Origin: UBA11164 sp002420085
GTDB taxonomy: Bacteria; Pseudomonadota; Gammaproteobacteria; Xanthomonadales; Xanthomonadaceae
Assembly (NCBI GenBank): GCA_031976395.1
Contig: DALYLJ010000020.1
Location: forward strand, 1 to 28,720
Length of the DNA stretch: 28,720 bases
Direction: 5' to 3'
Part shown: piece by piece, positions 8,079 through 16,917 of the stretch
How positions within the stretch are numbered: position 1 is the stretch's first letter
Layout: the number at the start of each line of letters is the position of its first letter
Notes under the pieces: generated by a model
What the model was told of the DNA's origin: nothing
Seen by the model: the letters and a program-made list of their open reading frames with translations, nothing else
Database searches by the model: none
Program-made: the position numbers and the translations under genes

Positions 8079-8171
8079 TGGCGGAGAGAGAGGGATTCGA
8101 ACCCTCGATAAGGCTATAAACCCTATACTCCCTTAGCAGGGGAGCCCCTTCAGCCACTCGGGCATCTCTCC
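8079..8171 (-). tRNA. tRNA-Ser (anticodon GCT)
   Basis: A 93-base class II tRNA with acceptor GGAGAGA/TCTCTCC, anticodon loop CTGCTAA (GCT, Ser), a long variable arm and encoded CCA. Its place downstream of alaS-csrA and next to a tRNA-Arg(ACG) matches the serV-argV locus of E. coli. Confidence 0.96.
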
Positions 8172-8199
8172 GGGACGTGCAACCCACCGTATGCGTTGG

Positions 8200-8238
8200 T
8201 GATCGACTTGCTTGATCGACCTGCTTGATCGACCTGGA
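8200..8238. repeat. Three tandem copies of a 13-base unit upstream of tRNA-Ser(GCT)
   Basis: Units are at 8200-8212, 8213-8225 and 8226-8238, with consensus TGATCGACCTGCT. They differ at one base in the first copy and two in the last. The block begins 29 bases upstream of the tRNA 5' end. It would lie in the transcribed leader if the promoter at 8290-8318 is used, or in the promoter region if a closer start is used. Confidence 0.8.
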
Positions 8239-8289
8239 GATCGTCCCGAGGGACCATCGACATCGACCCAACGCTTGGCAGGGCCGCAC

Positions 8290-8318
8290 AGGATACCGGC
8301 AACATTCCCGCAGGGCAA
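8290..8318 (-). promoter_or_regulatory. Candidate promoter for tRNA-Ser(GCT)
   Basis: On the minus strand, TTGCCC (8318-8313) is followed after 17 bases by TATCCT (8295-8290), four of six matches in each box. Transcription would start near 8283 and run through the 13-base repeats before the tRNA. Confidence 0.45.
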
Positions 8319-8558
8319 GTCGTGCCTTGCAGTCTGCCTCGCGGATCGTCTCTCTGATCGTGTCGCTGCTGACTCGGGCCCTGACTCGGGCCATCGGGGC
8401 CGGGACGTGCTGTCGGGGTCGTCATGGCCGGGCGGTCGCACCCTCTCGGATGACCAGGACCATGCCGTCAACGATAGGCTGGATTCGGATCACGGCGCGA
8501 TCCAAAGGGGGCCGATACCGTCGTCGGTGCGCGCCAATCGGTGACACTGCGTCCGGCA

Positions 8559-8578
8559 CCCGCGATGTCACTCGCGGG
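8559..8578. other. Inverted repeat downstream of csrA
   Basis: CCCGCGA (8559-8565) pairs with TCGCGGG (8572-8578) around a 6-base loop, 44 bases past the csrA stop. There is no T-run, so at most it is a Rho-dependent or mRNA-stabilising element. Confidence 0.35.
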
Positions 8579-8622
8579 ACCGGGCCGCAACGGCTACCTG
8601 CACATCCGTAGCGCGACCAGCC

Positions 8623-8820
8623 TCAGCCTTCCTTGGGCCGATCGCCCGGAGGCGCTTCGCCCCGGTGGATGCGCTGGTAGATTTCCTCTCGATGAACCGC
8701 GACGTCCTTGGGCGCGGTGATGCCAACTCGTACCTGATTTCCTTTGACTCCGAGCACGGTGACAGTCACCGAGTCGCCGATCATCAGGGTTTCGCCAACT
8801 CGGCGGGTCAAAATCAACAT
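8623..8820 (-). CDS. csrA: Carbon storage regulator CsrA (RsmA)
   Basis: CsrA is a small homodimeric RNA-binding protein that binds GGA motifs in mRNA leaders and controls central carbon metabolism, motility and biofilm. The 65-residue sequence MLILTRRVGETLMIGD through GVKGNQVRVGITAPKDVAVHREEIY is typical. It includes the N-terminal LILTRR strand and the VHREE region that form the RNA-binding face. Length is close to the E. coli protein (61). The start at 8820 has AGGAGG at a good distance. It lies 142 bases after alaS and has a sigma70-like promoter of its own (8866-8894). Confidence 0.97.
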   Translation of the reverse strand: MLILTRRVGETLMIGDSVTVTVLGVKGNQVRVGITAPKDVAVHREEIYQRIHRGEAPPGDRPKEG

Positions 8821-8865
8821 TGCGTGGTCCTCCTGACCCGACCATTCCAAGATCGGGCTGAATCC

Positions 8866-8894
8866 ATTAAGTCCCTGGGTCACCTGCCTGGCAA
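8866..8894 (-). promoter_or_regulatory. Putative sigma70 promoter of csrA
   Basis: On the minus strand, TTGCCA (8894-8889; five of six) is separated by 17 bases from CTTAAT (8871-8866; four of six). The leader before the csrA start would be about 40 bases. E. coli csrA also has promoters between alaS and csrA. Confidence 0.6.
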
Positions 8895-8962
8895 CCCGAC
8901 CTTCACGCCCCCGTGCTGCAGATGGTAGCCATGCCGAGCACCGACGCGCAATGACGCGGGTT

Positions 8963-11611
8963 TCACACGGCGTGCCGTCCGACCCAGTCAGCAACCTCGT
9001 CCAGAGCCTCCGGCAAGGCCGGATGATCGGGGCCGCCACCCTGAGCCAGATCGGCTCGACCACCGCCCTTGCCACCGATCCGACCCGCGACATGCGCGAG
9101 CAGATCGCCAGCCTTGACCTTCGCCAAGGCCGCTCCGGACACCCCGGAAACCAGCGAAACCTTGCCGTCGGCGGCAGCGGCGAGCACGATGACCGCATCG
9201 CCCAACCTGCTTTTCAGGGTATCGACCGCAGCGCGCAGATCTTTAGCGGCCATGCCTTCGATACGTGCGGCAACCACTTTCAGTCCGGCCACATCGCGAG
9301 CGTGGGCGGCCAGATCTGCGCTGGCTCCGGCCGCTGCCCTGGCCTTGAGCGACTCCAACTCGCGTTCGAGCTTCTTCTGCCGCTCCAGCATCTGTGCGAG
9401 ACGCGCCGCGACGTCGCTGCGACCACTGCCGAGCAGGGCCGCGACCCGATCCAGTTGCTCGGTCTCGGCAGCGATATGGTCAAGCGCACCCTGCCCGGTC
9501 ACCGCTTCGATGCGACGGATGCCAGCCGAGATTCCGCCTTCGGCAACGATCCTGAACAAGCCGATGTCGCCCGTCCGACGAACGTGGGTGCCGCCGCACA
9601 ATTCAGTCGAGAACTCACCCATCCGCAACACCCGGACGCGCTCGCCGTATTTTTCGCCGAACAGGGCGATCGCACCCATGTCGAGCGCCGAGGCCATGTC
9701 CATCTGCCGGGCTTCGGCGTCGGCATTGTAGCGGATCTGCGCATTGACCATGGCCTCGATCCGATCCAGCGCCTCACGGGCGATGGGTGCGAAATGGGAA
9801 AAGTCGAAGCGCAGGCGATCCGCTGCAACCAACGATCCCTTCTGCTGGACATGCTCGCCAAGCACGCGCCGTAATGCGGCATGCAGCAGGTGGGTGGCGG
9901 AATGGTTGAGCACGGTGGCAGAACGTCGATCAGCATCGACCTGGGCGACCAGCCGATCGCCGAGCGTCAGCCGACCCTCGGCCAGGCGTCCGACGTGGCC
10001 ATGGAAGACGGCGGAGACCTTCTGGGTGTCGACCACCTGAAAGCGAGCGCTGGCTCCGATCAGTTCACCGGCATCACCCACCTGACCGCCGGATTCTGCA
10101 TAGAACGGGGTCCGATCGAGCACGATCAGCCCCTGCTCGCCGGCAGCGAGCGCATCGGTCGGCTGACCATCCCTGATGATCGCGACGATCTGACAATCCT
10201 CCACCACCAGCCGCTCATAGCCCTCGAAGGCGGTCGGCTGCAAACGGGCGACCCACTCGCCCGGCAGGGTCGGTGCGCCACCAAACCGGCTCGCCGAGCG
10301 CGCCCGCTCGCGCTGTTCGTCCATGCGGACCTGATAGATCGCCATGGCATCGGCGGCTGGCGTCCGCCCCCGCTCGCGCAGGATGTCCAGGATCAGGTCG
10401 GGCGGACAGCCGTAGGTATCATGCAACTGGAACAGGGCATCACCATCAAGGGTGCCGCCCGACCGTTCGAGGTAGCCGTCCAGTCGCTGCATCCCGGCAT
10501 CCAGGGTCTGGGCGAAGGCGGCCTCCTCGGCACGCAGCACCTGTTCGACCCGATCGGCGGCGGCGGCCAACTCCGGGTAGGCCTCGCCCATCTCGGCCAC
10601 CAGCGGACGCAGCATCCGCCAGAACGCGCCATCGGCGGCCAGTGCGCCGAGCTTCCAGATGTGGCGCACGGCGCGTCGGATGATCCGACGCAGGACATAG
10701 CCGCGTCCTTCGTTGGAGGGCAGCACGCCATCGACGATCAGGAAGGCACAGGCGCGGATATGGTCGGCGATCACCCGCAGCGACTTGTTGTCGAGATCGT
10801 TGCTGCCGACGATCGCGGCGGCAGCGGCGATCAGGTTGCGGAACAGGTCGATCTCGTAGTTGCTGTGGACGCCCTGCAGCACCGCCGCCAGCCGTTCCAG
10901 GCCCATGCCGGTATCGACGCACGGCGCGGGCAGTGGCAGCAGGCTGCCATCGGCCTGGCGATCGAACTGCATGAACACCAGATTCCAGATCTCGATGAAG
11001 CGATCACCGTCTTCGTCCGGCGAGCCCGGCGGACCGCCTGGGATACCTTCGCCATGGTCGTAGAAGATCTCGGTGCAGGGGCCACATGGCCCGGTATCGG
11101 CCATCTGCCAGAAATTGTCACTGGCATACGGCGCACCCTTGTTGTCGCCGATCCGCACGATCCGCTCGGCGGGCAGGCCGATTTCACGGTTCCACAGATC
11201 GAAGGCTTCGTCATCGCTGTGGTAGACGGTGACCAGCAAGCGCTCGGCAGGGATCTTCCAGACCTCGGTCAACAGTTGCCACGCGAACCGGATGGCATCG
11301 CGCTTGAAGTAATCGCCGAAACTGAAATTGCCGAGCATCTCGAAGAAGGTGTGATGCCGGGCGGTGTAGCCGACCTGATCGAGGTCGTTGTGCTTGCCGC
11401 CTGCACGCACGCAGCGCTGGGCGCTGGCGGCCCGACCGTTGGCACGTTTCTCGGCACCCAGGAACACATCCTTGAACTGCACCATGCCGGCATTGGTGAA
11501 CAGCAGTGTGGGATCGTTACCGGGCACGAGCGGGCTGGAAGCGACCACTTCATGGCCGTTGCGGCGGAAGTAGTCGAGGAAATCGGCGCGTATCTGATTG
11601 CTGGTCTTCAT
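8963..11611 (-). CDS. alaS: Alanine--tRNA ligase
   Basis: AlaRS charges tRNA-Ala and edits mischarged Ser and Gly. The 882-residue protein starts MKTSNQIRADFLDYFRRNGH and has the class II core (FTNAGMVQFKDVFLG; HHTFFEMLGNFSFGDYFK). An editing domain with the zinc-site residues HLLHA and CGGTHVRRTGD follows, with a glycine-rich C-terminal C-Ala region. E. coli AlaRS has 876 residues. The start at 11611 matches the family. The frame stays open 16 codons further upstream, but those codons do not resemble AlaRS. The Shine-Dalgarno is poor. The order recA-recX-alaS-csrA is kept, though 686 bases separate recX and alaS. Confidence 0.97.
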   Translation of the reverse strand: MKTSNQIRADFLDYFRRNGHEVVASSPLVPGNDPTLLFTNAGMVQFKDVFLGAEKRANGRAASAQRCVRAGGKHNDLDQVGYTARHHTFFEMLGNFSFGDYFKRDAIRFAWQLLTEVWKIPAERLLVTVYHSDDEAFDLWNREIGLPAERIVRIGDNKGAPYASDNFWQMADTGPCGPCTEIFYDHGEGIPGGPPGSPDEDGDRFIEIWNLVFMQFDRQADGSLLPLPAPCVDTGMGLERLAAVLQGVHSNYEIDLFRNLIAAAAAIVGSNDLDNKSLRVIADHIRACAFLIVDGVLPSNEGRGYVLRRIIRRAVRHIWKLGALAADGAFWRMLRPLVAEMGEAYPELAAAADRVEQVLRAEEAAFAQTLDAGMQRLDGYLERSGGTLDGDALFQLHDTYGCPPDLILDILRERGRTPAADAMAIYQVRMDEQRERARSASRFGGAPTLPGEWVARLQPTAFEGYERLVVEDCQIVAIIRDGQPTDALAAGEQGLIVLDRTPFYAESGGQVGDAGELIGASARFQVVDTQKVSAVFHGHVGRLAEGRLTLGDRLVAQVDADRRSATVLNHSATHLLHAALRRVLGEHVQQKGSLVAADRLRFDFSHFAPIAREALDRIEAMVNAQIRYNADAEARQMDMASALDMGAIALFGEKYGERVRVLRMGEFSTELCGGTHVRRTGDIGLFRIVAEGGISAGIRRIEAVTGQGALDHIAAETEQLDRVAALLGSGRSDVAARLAQMLERQKKLERELESLKARAAAGASADLAAHARDVAGLKVVAARIEGMAAKDLRAAVDTLKSRLGDAVIVLAAAADGKVSLVSGVSGAALAKVKAGDLLAHVAGRIGGKGGGRADLAQGGGPDHPALPEALDEVADWVGRHAV

Positions 11612-12297
11612 GGTGGCCAGTGGTCGGGAGGATGGAACGCAGTGTCCGTTGTTGTCCATTGTCGTCGGTTGCCGTCGGCTCCGCTCGGGTCACGGCCATC
11701 CTGGGCGACCCTCGGACCCGCATCCGGCGCGGTTTCACACACGTTCGATCGCGGCACATCCGGGCACGGTGCAGTCATCCCGGCTCGATCGCTTGCGCGA
11801 CAGAAAGCACGAAATGGCCATCCCGGCACGGAGCCAGCAGGCCGGAGGTTCCTGCCGACCTGTCAGCCGCGCCCTGCCCCCGCTGCAACCCGATGCGAAT
11901 CGGGTTTGCGGATGTGTGTGCGGAACCGAACGGAAACAAAAGAGTAACAGGGCGCGAGCCATTGTGGCGGCGCAACATCGATCCTGCCGACGGGCACACC
12001 CCGGATCGGACCCGGAGATCGCACCGTCACGCACGCTATTGGTGAGGACGACTCACTCGACCGGTCTGCCACGAACAGCCAACGGCCAACGGCCAACGGC
12101 TGACGCGGACGCGATCAGGCGAGCAGGCAATGCCATGGCTGCGCCAGCGACCACACCGCATTGGGCACGCCAGCCTGTCACACCGGCCTGCGCAGGCTGC
12201 GCAAGACACCGTATGACAGCGACACGGGGATTTGCGCAGAGGCGCATCTGGCTCCGGCTGGCTTCACGGCACCCAGCCGACCGCCCTCGGGCGACCG
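11612..12297. other. Long non-coding region between recX and alaS
   Basis: I see no convincing gene on either strand in these 686 bases. The open frames that cross it have no recognisable domain and no good ribosome-binding site. It holds a CCAACGG triplet repeat (12079-12099) and several short GC-rich inverted repeats such as the pair around 12189-12210 (CTGCGCAGGCTGCGCAAG). The alaS promoter should lie in its left part, but no clear -35/-10 pair was found. Confidence 0.55.
12079..12099. repeat. Three tandem copies of CCAACGG
   Basis: A perfect 7-base unit is repeated three times at 12079-12085, 12086-12092 and 12093-12099 in the recX-alaS gap. The function is unknown; it may be a slippage-prone spacer repeat. 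Confidence 0.75.
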
Positions 12298-12835
12298 TCA
12301 ATCCGAATCGGATTGCATGACATCGGCAATCGCGGCCCGCGCGGTCTGAAGGTCGAAGCCGCGCCGGACGAGGAAGGCGATCGCTTTCGCACGGACCGCT
12401 GGATCGACCAGGGCATCGGCTCGGTATCGCCGTGCCAGCAGAGCCTCGGCACGCGCGCGCCAGTCGGCCTCGCAACTGGCGAGTGCATCGGCGCTCGCCA
12501 GCTCGTCGATGCCGTGTCGAGACAACTCGTAGCGAATCCGCTCGGGGCCGTAGCCGGCGGCAGCGCGAGTCCGCGCCAAGGCCCCGGCGAAGCGATCGTC
12601 ATCCTGCCAGCCGCGCTCGGACAGTTGGGCCACCATCGTCTCGGCGTCGTCCGGGGAGGTACCTCGCGCAATGAGAGCACGGATCAGTTCATCGCGCGAA
12701 CGCTCGCGTCGGGTCAGCAGGGCCAATGCCAGGCGACTGGCATCGGCCAGGCGCTCGGATTCTCGACCGGCCCCGCCGTCCATGGTCGGCGGGTCCATGG
12801 CTCGCGCCGAGTCATCGGACCGGCGCCGACGGCGG

Positions 12836-12849
<14 letters not shown>
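12298..12849 (-). CDS. recX: Regulatory protein RecX
   Basis: RecX binds RecA filaments and tunes recombination. The product (183 residues from this start) is helical and contains the family pattern LALLTRRERSRDELIRALIARG. Repeats of the three-helix RecX fold follow, including YGPERIRYELSRHGI and AIAFLVRRGFDL. The start is uncertain: ATG at 12849 overlaps the recA end by 14 bases and has GAGG directly against it, while ATGs at 12798 and 12783 would give shorter proteins closer to the usual 150-165 residues. The first 25-30 residues are rich in Arg and Asp and may not be translated. Overlap with recA implies co-transcription. Confidence 0.88.
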
Positions 12850-13870
<1,021 letters not shown>

Positions 13871-14116
13871 GCTGCTACCTCGTTGTATGGATTGACTGAA
13901 TGACGTTGGATGTATCGGCCGGGGAATCGTGCCGAAACGGATCGGGTGGGAGACTACCGGCCAACCGTCTCAGGACATGAGATCGGTCCGACCACGCAGG
14001 TCTCGCTGGCAGGGCCACAGTATCCCACACGGCCAGTGATGGCCTCGGACGATTGCCGCATCGCCCGGTAGGCGAAACTCCCGCCCGAGGTCGGCAATCG
14101 GGCCGCCCCGACCAGA

Positions 14117-14647
14117 TCAGATCAGACGCAACAGGCCGGACAGGGCAGCAACCACGGTGCGTCGGCGCACCTCGTCACGATCACCGGGAAATCGAAACAC
14201 CTCGGCATGCGGATAGCCGCCACGTCGTTTCCAGGCGATCCAGACCATCCCGACCGGCTTGTCGGGTGTGCCGCCACCCGGACCGGCAATCCCAGTAACC
14301 GCGACTGCCACGCTGGCACCGGAATGGATGAGCGCACCGGAAACCATCTCGATCGCGGTCTCCTCACTGACCGCGCCATGCTCCATCAGGGTTTCTGGGC
14401 GCACGCCGAGCAGGGCCTGCTTGGCCTCGTAGCTGTAGGCCGCCATCCCGCAGTCGAACCAGGCCGAACTGCCTGGGATGTCGGTGATCACCTTGGCGAT
14501 CCAGCCGCCCGTGCAACTCTCGGCGGTCACCAGCATCTGATGCCTGGCGGACAACGCCTGTCCAGTTCGCTCGGCCAATTCAGCCAGCGCGGCATCATCA
14601 CACCTGGCGTCCAGAGCCGACGAGGTGCTGTTCACGTCCCCGGCCAT
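14117..14647 (-). CDS. pncC: Nicotinamide-nucleotide amidohydrolase PncC (CinA C-terminal domain protein)
   Basis: PncC deamidates nicotinamide mononucleotide to nicotinate mononucleotide in NAD salvage. The 176-residue product is the stand-alone C-terminal CinA domain, as in E. coli YgaD, without the N-terminal CinA part. Motifs seen are TAESCTGGWIAKVIT near the N-terminus, YSYEAKQALLGV, the AVSEETAIEMV region, and VTGIAGPGGGTPDKPVGMVWIAW. The ATG at 14647 was chosen because it falls one base after the stop of the preceding dehydrogenase gene (TGACATG) with GGGCGG upstream. ATGs at 14662 and 14671 lack a ribosome-binding site. pncC next to recA is a common arrangement. Confidence 0.93.
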   Translation of the reverse strand: MAGDVNSTSSALDARCDDAALAELAERTGQALSARHQMLVTAESCTGGWIAKVITDIPGSSAWFDCGMAAYSYEAKQALLGVRPETLMEHGAVSEETAIEMVSGALIHSGASVAVAVTGIAGPGGGTPDKPVGMVWIAWKRRGGYPHAEVFRFPGDRDEVRRRTVVAALSGLLRLI

Positions 14648-14648
14648 G

Positions 14649-15926
14649 TCAGAGCCGCCCATCGACGGCATCGCGCGGCAACACGCCCTTGATGTCGTAG
14701 ATCACGGCGTGGGGGTTGCCCAGCGCTCGGATGGCCTCGGCGCCCATGGCCCGGAAACGGTCGTGGGCAACAGCGATGACGATCCCGTCGTAGCCCCCGG
14801 CGATGATCTCGGACTGCACCTCAAGCCCATATTCGCGGCGCGCCTCCGCGACGTCCACCCACGGATCATGGACATCGACCAGGATTCCGAAGCGCTCGAA
14901 TTCGCGCACCAGATCGGCGACCCGGGTGTTGCGCAGATCCGGACAGTTTTCCTTGAAGGTCAGGCCCAGCACCAGCACCCGACTGCCGCGAACGGTGTGG
15001 CCCTTGAGAATCATCAGCTTGATGATCTCGGTCGCGACATGCTGGCCCATCCCATCATTGATCCGCCGGCAGGCGAGCAGGATATCCGGGTAGTAACCGG
15101 TCGATTGCGCCTTCTGGATCAGATAGTACGGATCGACCCCGATGCAATGACCACCGACCAGACCCGGCCTGAACGGCAGAAAGTTCCACTTGGTTCCGGC
15201 CGCCACCAGCACTTCCTGGGTATCGATGCCGAGCCGGTGGAAGATCAGGGCGAATTCGTTGATCAGGGCGATGTTGGCATCGCGCTGGGTGTTCTCGATG
15301 ACCTTGGCCGCCTCCGCGACCTTGATGCACGACGCCTTGTGGGTGCCGGCATGCACGATGGTCCGATACAGGGCATCGACGACCTCCGCCGCCTCGGGCG
15401 TCGAGCCGGAGGTGACCTTGGGGATGGTCGCCAGACGATGCTCGCGATCGCCCGGATTGATCCGCTCCGGACTGTAGCCGACCGTAAAATCGACATTGAA
15501 GCGCAGCCCGGACACCCGCTCCAGCTCGGGCACACAGACCTCCTCGGTGGCGCCCGGATAGACGGTCGACTCGTAGATCACCAGATCGCCAGGCTTGAGC
15601 GCCGCGCCCACGGTCCGGCTGGCGGCGATCAGCGGGCTGAAGTCCGGCCGTTTGTCGGCATCGATCGGCGTCGGCACGGTCACCACATAGACCGTTCGCG
15701 ATCGCAGATCGGTGGCATCGGCGCTGTAGTGCAGATGCGGCGCATCGGCCAGTTCGGCAGGCTCGGCCTCGCCGGTACGATCGTGACCGGAACGCAGTTC
15801 CTCGACCCGGCCGACATCGATATCGAAACCCAGCGTATCGAAGTGCCGACCGAATGCCAGCGCCAGTGGCAAGCCGACATAGCCAAGACCGATGACAGCG
15901 ATGCGATGGGACTCGGTTGAACTCAT
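14649..15926 (-). CDS. tviB: TviB/WbpO-type UDP-N-acetylhexosamine 6-dehydrogenase
   Basis: The enzyme oxidises C6 of a UDP-N-acetylhexosamine to the uronic acid in two NAD-dependent steps, supplying surface polysaccharide synthesis. The 425-residue protein has the N-terminal Rossmann motif IGLGYVGLPLALAFG (residues 12-26). The middle helix is KVAEAAKVIENTQRD, the catalytic Cys261 lies in GLVGGHCIGVDPYYL, and the C-terminal substrate domain has LGLTFKENCPDLRNTRV. These match the Vi-antigen enzyme TviB closely; the exact sugar (GlcNAc or GalNAc) cannot be fixed. The start at 15926 has GCGAGG upstream. No other polysaccharide gene is nearby, which is unusual, as the 4-epimerase TviC partner is absent from this window. 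Confidence 0.93.
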   Translation of the reverse strand: MSSTESHRIAVIGLGYVGLPLALAFGRHFDTLGFDIDVGRVEELRSGHDRTGEAEPAELADAPHLHYSADATDLRSRTVYVVTVPTPIDADKRPDFSPLIAASRTVGAALKPGDLVIYESTVYPGATEEVCVPELERVSGLRFNVDFTVGYSPERINPGDREHRLATIPKVTSGSTPEAAEVVDALYRTIVHAGTHKASCIKVAEAAKVIENTQRDANIALINEFALIFHRLGIDTQEVLVAAGTKWNFLPFRPGLVGGHCIGVDPYYLIQKAQSTGYYPDILLACRRINDGMGQHVATEIIKLMILKGHTVRGSRVLVLGLTFKENCPDLRNTRVADLVREFERFGILVDVHDPWVDVAEARREYGLEVQSEIIAGGYDGIVIAVAHDRFRAMGAEAIRALGNPHAVIYDIKGVLPRDAVDGRL

Positions 15927-16438
15927 GCGGACCTCGCAGGGGACAGTATGGATGATTGCTCGTGGCGGTGACGACAGCGGTGGTTCGATGGTCGGACGAT
16001 CCAGCCACGAGGATCGAGCCGCAACGGTGAGAGGGCAGGACGATCAAGCATGCAGACTGTATCAGTTCAGCCCGGATCGACCTATCCGACCCAAGCCGGC
16101 CGACACACCCCGAGCCGACCTTGTGTACCGACCTTGTGTACCGACCACGTGTACCGACCACCCCGCCACCTCGCAGCACGGGCAGCAGCACACCGGCAGT
16201 GCCATGCAAACCGTGAGCCAACGTGATCAGGTTCTGCCGCACGGGCCCGGCAGCCTCACCTGCCCGGCAGCAGACGCCGGACGTGGTCGGCGCCCCAACT
16301 CGGATGCGCCTGGCTGCTGCGGGTGCGCTCCAGAAGGCCGTGCCCCAGGGTGACGCGATCATCGTGACCAGACGATCGGCGCGGTCGGGCAAGCGTGGCA
16401 GGCGGCCAGGATCGGGCTGAATCGGTGCGCGATCGCGC
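15927..16438. other. Non-coding divergent region between tviB and tRNA-Ser(GGA)
   Basis: No gene is apparent. The stretch should carry the tviB promoter, but I found no strong -35/-10 pair for it. It includes a 13-base tandem repeat at 16115-16160. Open frames across it on both strands have shadow-like, arginine- and proline-rich composition. Confidence 0.55.
16115..16160. repeat. Three and a half tandem copies of a 13-base unit
   Basis: CCGACCTTGTGTA occurs at 16115-16127 and 16128-16140. A variant with AC for TT (CCGACCACGTGTA) is at 16141-16153, and a partial copy runs to 16160. It has the same period (13) and copy number as the repeat at 8200-8238, though the sequence differs. Confidence 0.85.
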
Positions 16439-16467
16439 TTGAGCCGAACCCGCGCACGCGGTATGAT
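16439..16467 (+). promoter_or_regulatory. Putative sigma70 promoter of the tRNA-Ser(GGA)-ffs unit
   Basis: TTGAGC (16439-16444) and TATGAT (16462-16467; five of six) are 17 bases apart on the plus strand. Transcription would start near 16474, about 90 bases before the tRNA. Confidence 0.65.
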
Positions 16468-16562
16468 TTCCGGCTTCGCGCGGCCCGGATCGCGGCGCGA
16501 GGTCGGCACCCGACGCTCATGTGGTCGCACGCGACAGCATGCGGTCAGGGTCGCCCAGGCGC

Positions 16563-16655
16563 GGAGAGGTGTCCGAGTGGTTGAAGGAGCACGCCTGGAA
16601 AGTGTGTATACGGCTTATCCCCGTATCGCGGGTTCGAATCCCGCCCTCTCCGCCA
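16563..16655 (+). tRNA. tRNA-Ser (anticodon GGA)
   Basis: A 93-base class II tRNA with acceptor GGAGAGG/CCTCTCC, anticodon loop CTGGAAA (GGA, Ser), a long variable arm, T-loop GGTTCGAATCC and encoded CCA. It is followed 70 bases later by the SRP RNA on the same strand. Confidence 0.96.
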
Positions 16656-16725
16656 TCGATCCCTGCGAGGCGAGCCGTGTCCGGCGATCGGACCGATTCG
16701 CTCGCCTTCGATGTCACCGGTTCAT

Positions 16726-16836
16726 GGTGGCCCCGTCGGCGCCTTCGCGACGATAGGTCGAAAACCCCGCCAGGTCCGGAAGGAAGCAACGGTATCGGCC
16801 GATTCGGGCGCCGGAGTAACGCTGGCGGGGCCGCCG
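16726..16836 (+). ncRNA. ffs: Signal recognition particle 4.5S RNA
   Basis: This small SRP RNA binds Ffh and targets membrane proteins to FtsY. The universal apical motif CCAGGTCCGGAAGGAAGCA is at 16772-16790, with the GGAA tetraloop. The ends pair: GGTGGCCCCGTCGGCG from 16726 against CGCTGGCGGGGCCGCC to 16835, with a few G-U or mismatched positions. About 110 bases is the usual bacterial size. The exact ends are estimated. No T-tract follows, so the terminator is not obvious. It converges on the gene at 16918-17526. Confidence 0.93.
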
Positions 16837-16917
16837 CCCCACCCGATGCCCCCTGCACGTGCCAGCCGGCGACCACCGCCGGACGGCAGCGACCGGGTGG
16901 CAACGGCCGAGCCAGGC

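Larger units (their letters stand above)
8172..8622. other. Non-coding region between csrA and tRNA-Ser(GCT)
   Basis: I see no gene in these 451 bases. They hold a candidate tRNA promoter (8290-8318), a 13-base tandem repeat (8200-8238), a hairpin after csrA (8559-8578), and a short direct repeat of GACTCGGGCC around 8374-8394. Open frames here have no recognisable protein character. Confidence 0.6.

Noticed and set aside
9881..11947. A 688-codon plus-strand open frame opposite alaS
   Set aside because: It is the shadow of alaS codons; the continuation into the recX-alaS gap shows no protein character of its own.
14007..14021. A LexA-like palindrome CTGGCAGGGCCACAG upstream of recA
   Set aside because: The spacing between CTG and CAG is 9, not 10, and one outer base does not fit; it also lies more than 130 bases from the recA start.
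16115..16160. A possible short CRISPR array
   Set aside because: The repeats are only 13 bases and directly adjacent with no spacers, and no cas genes are nearby.
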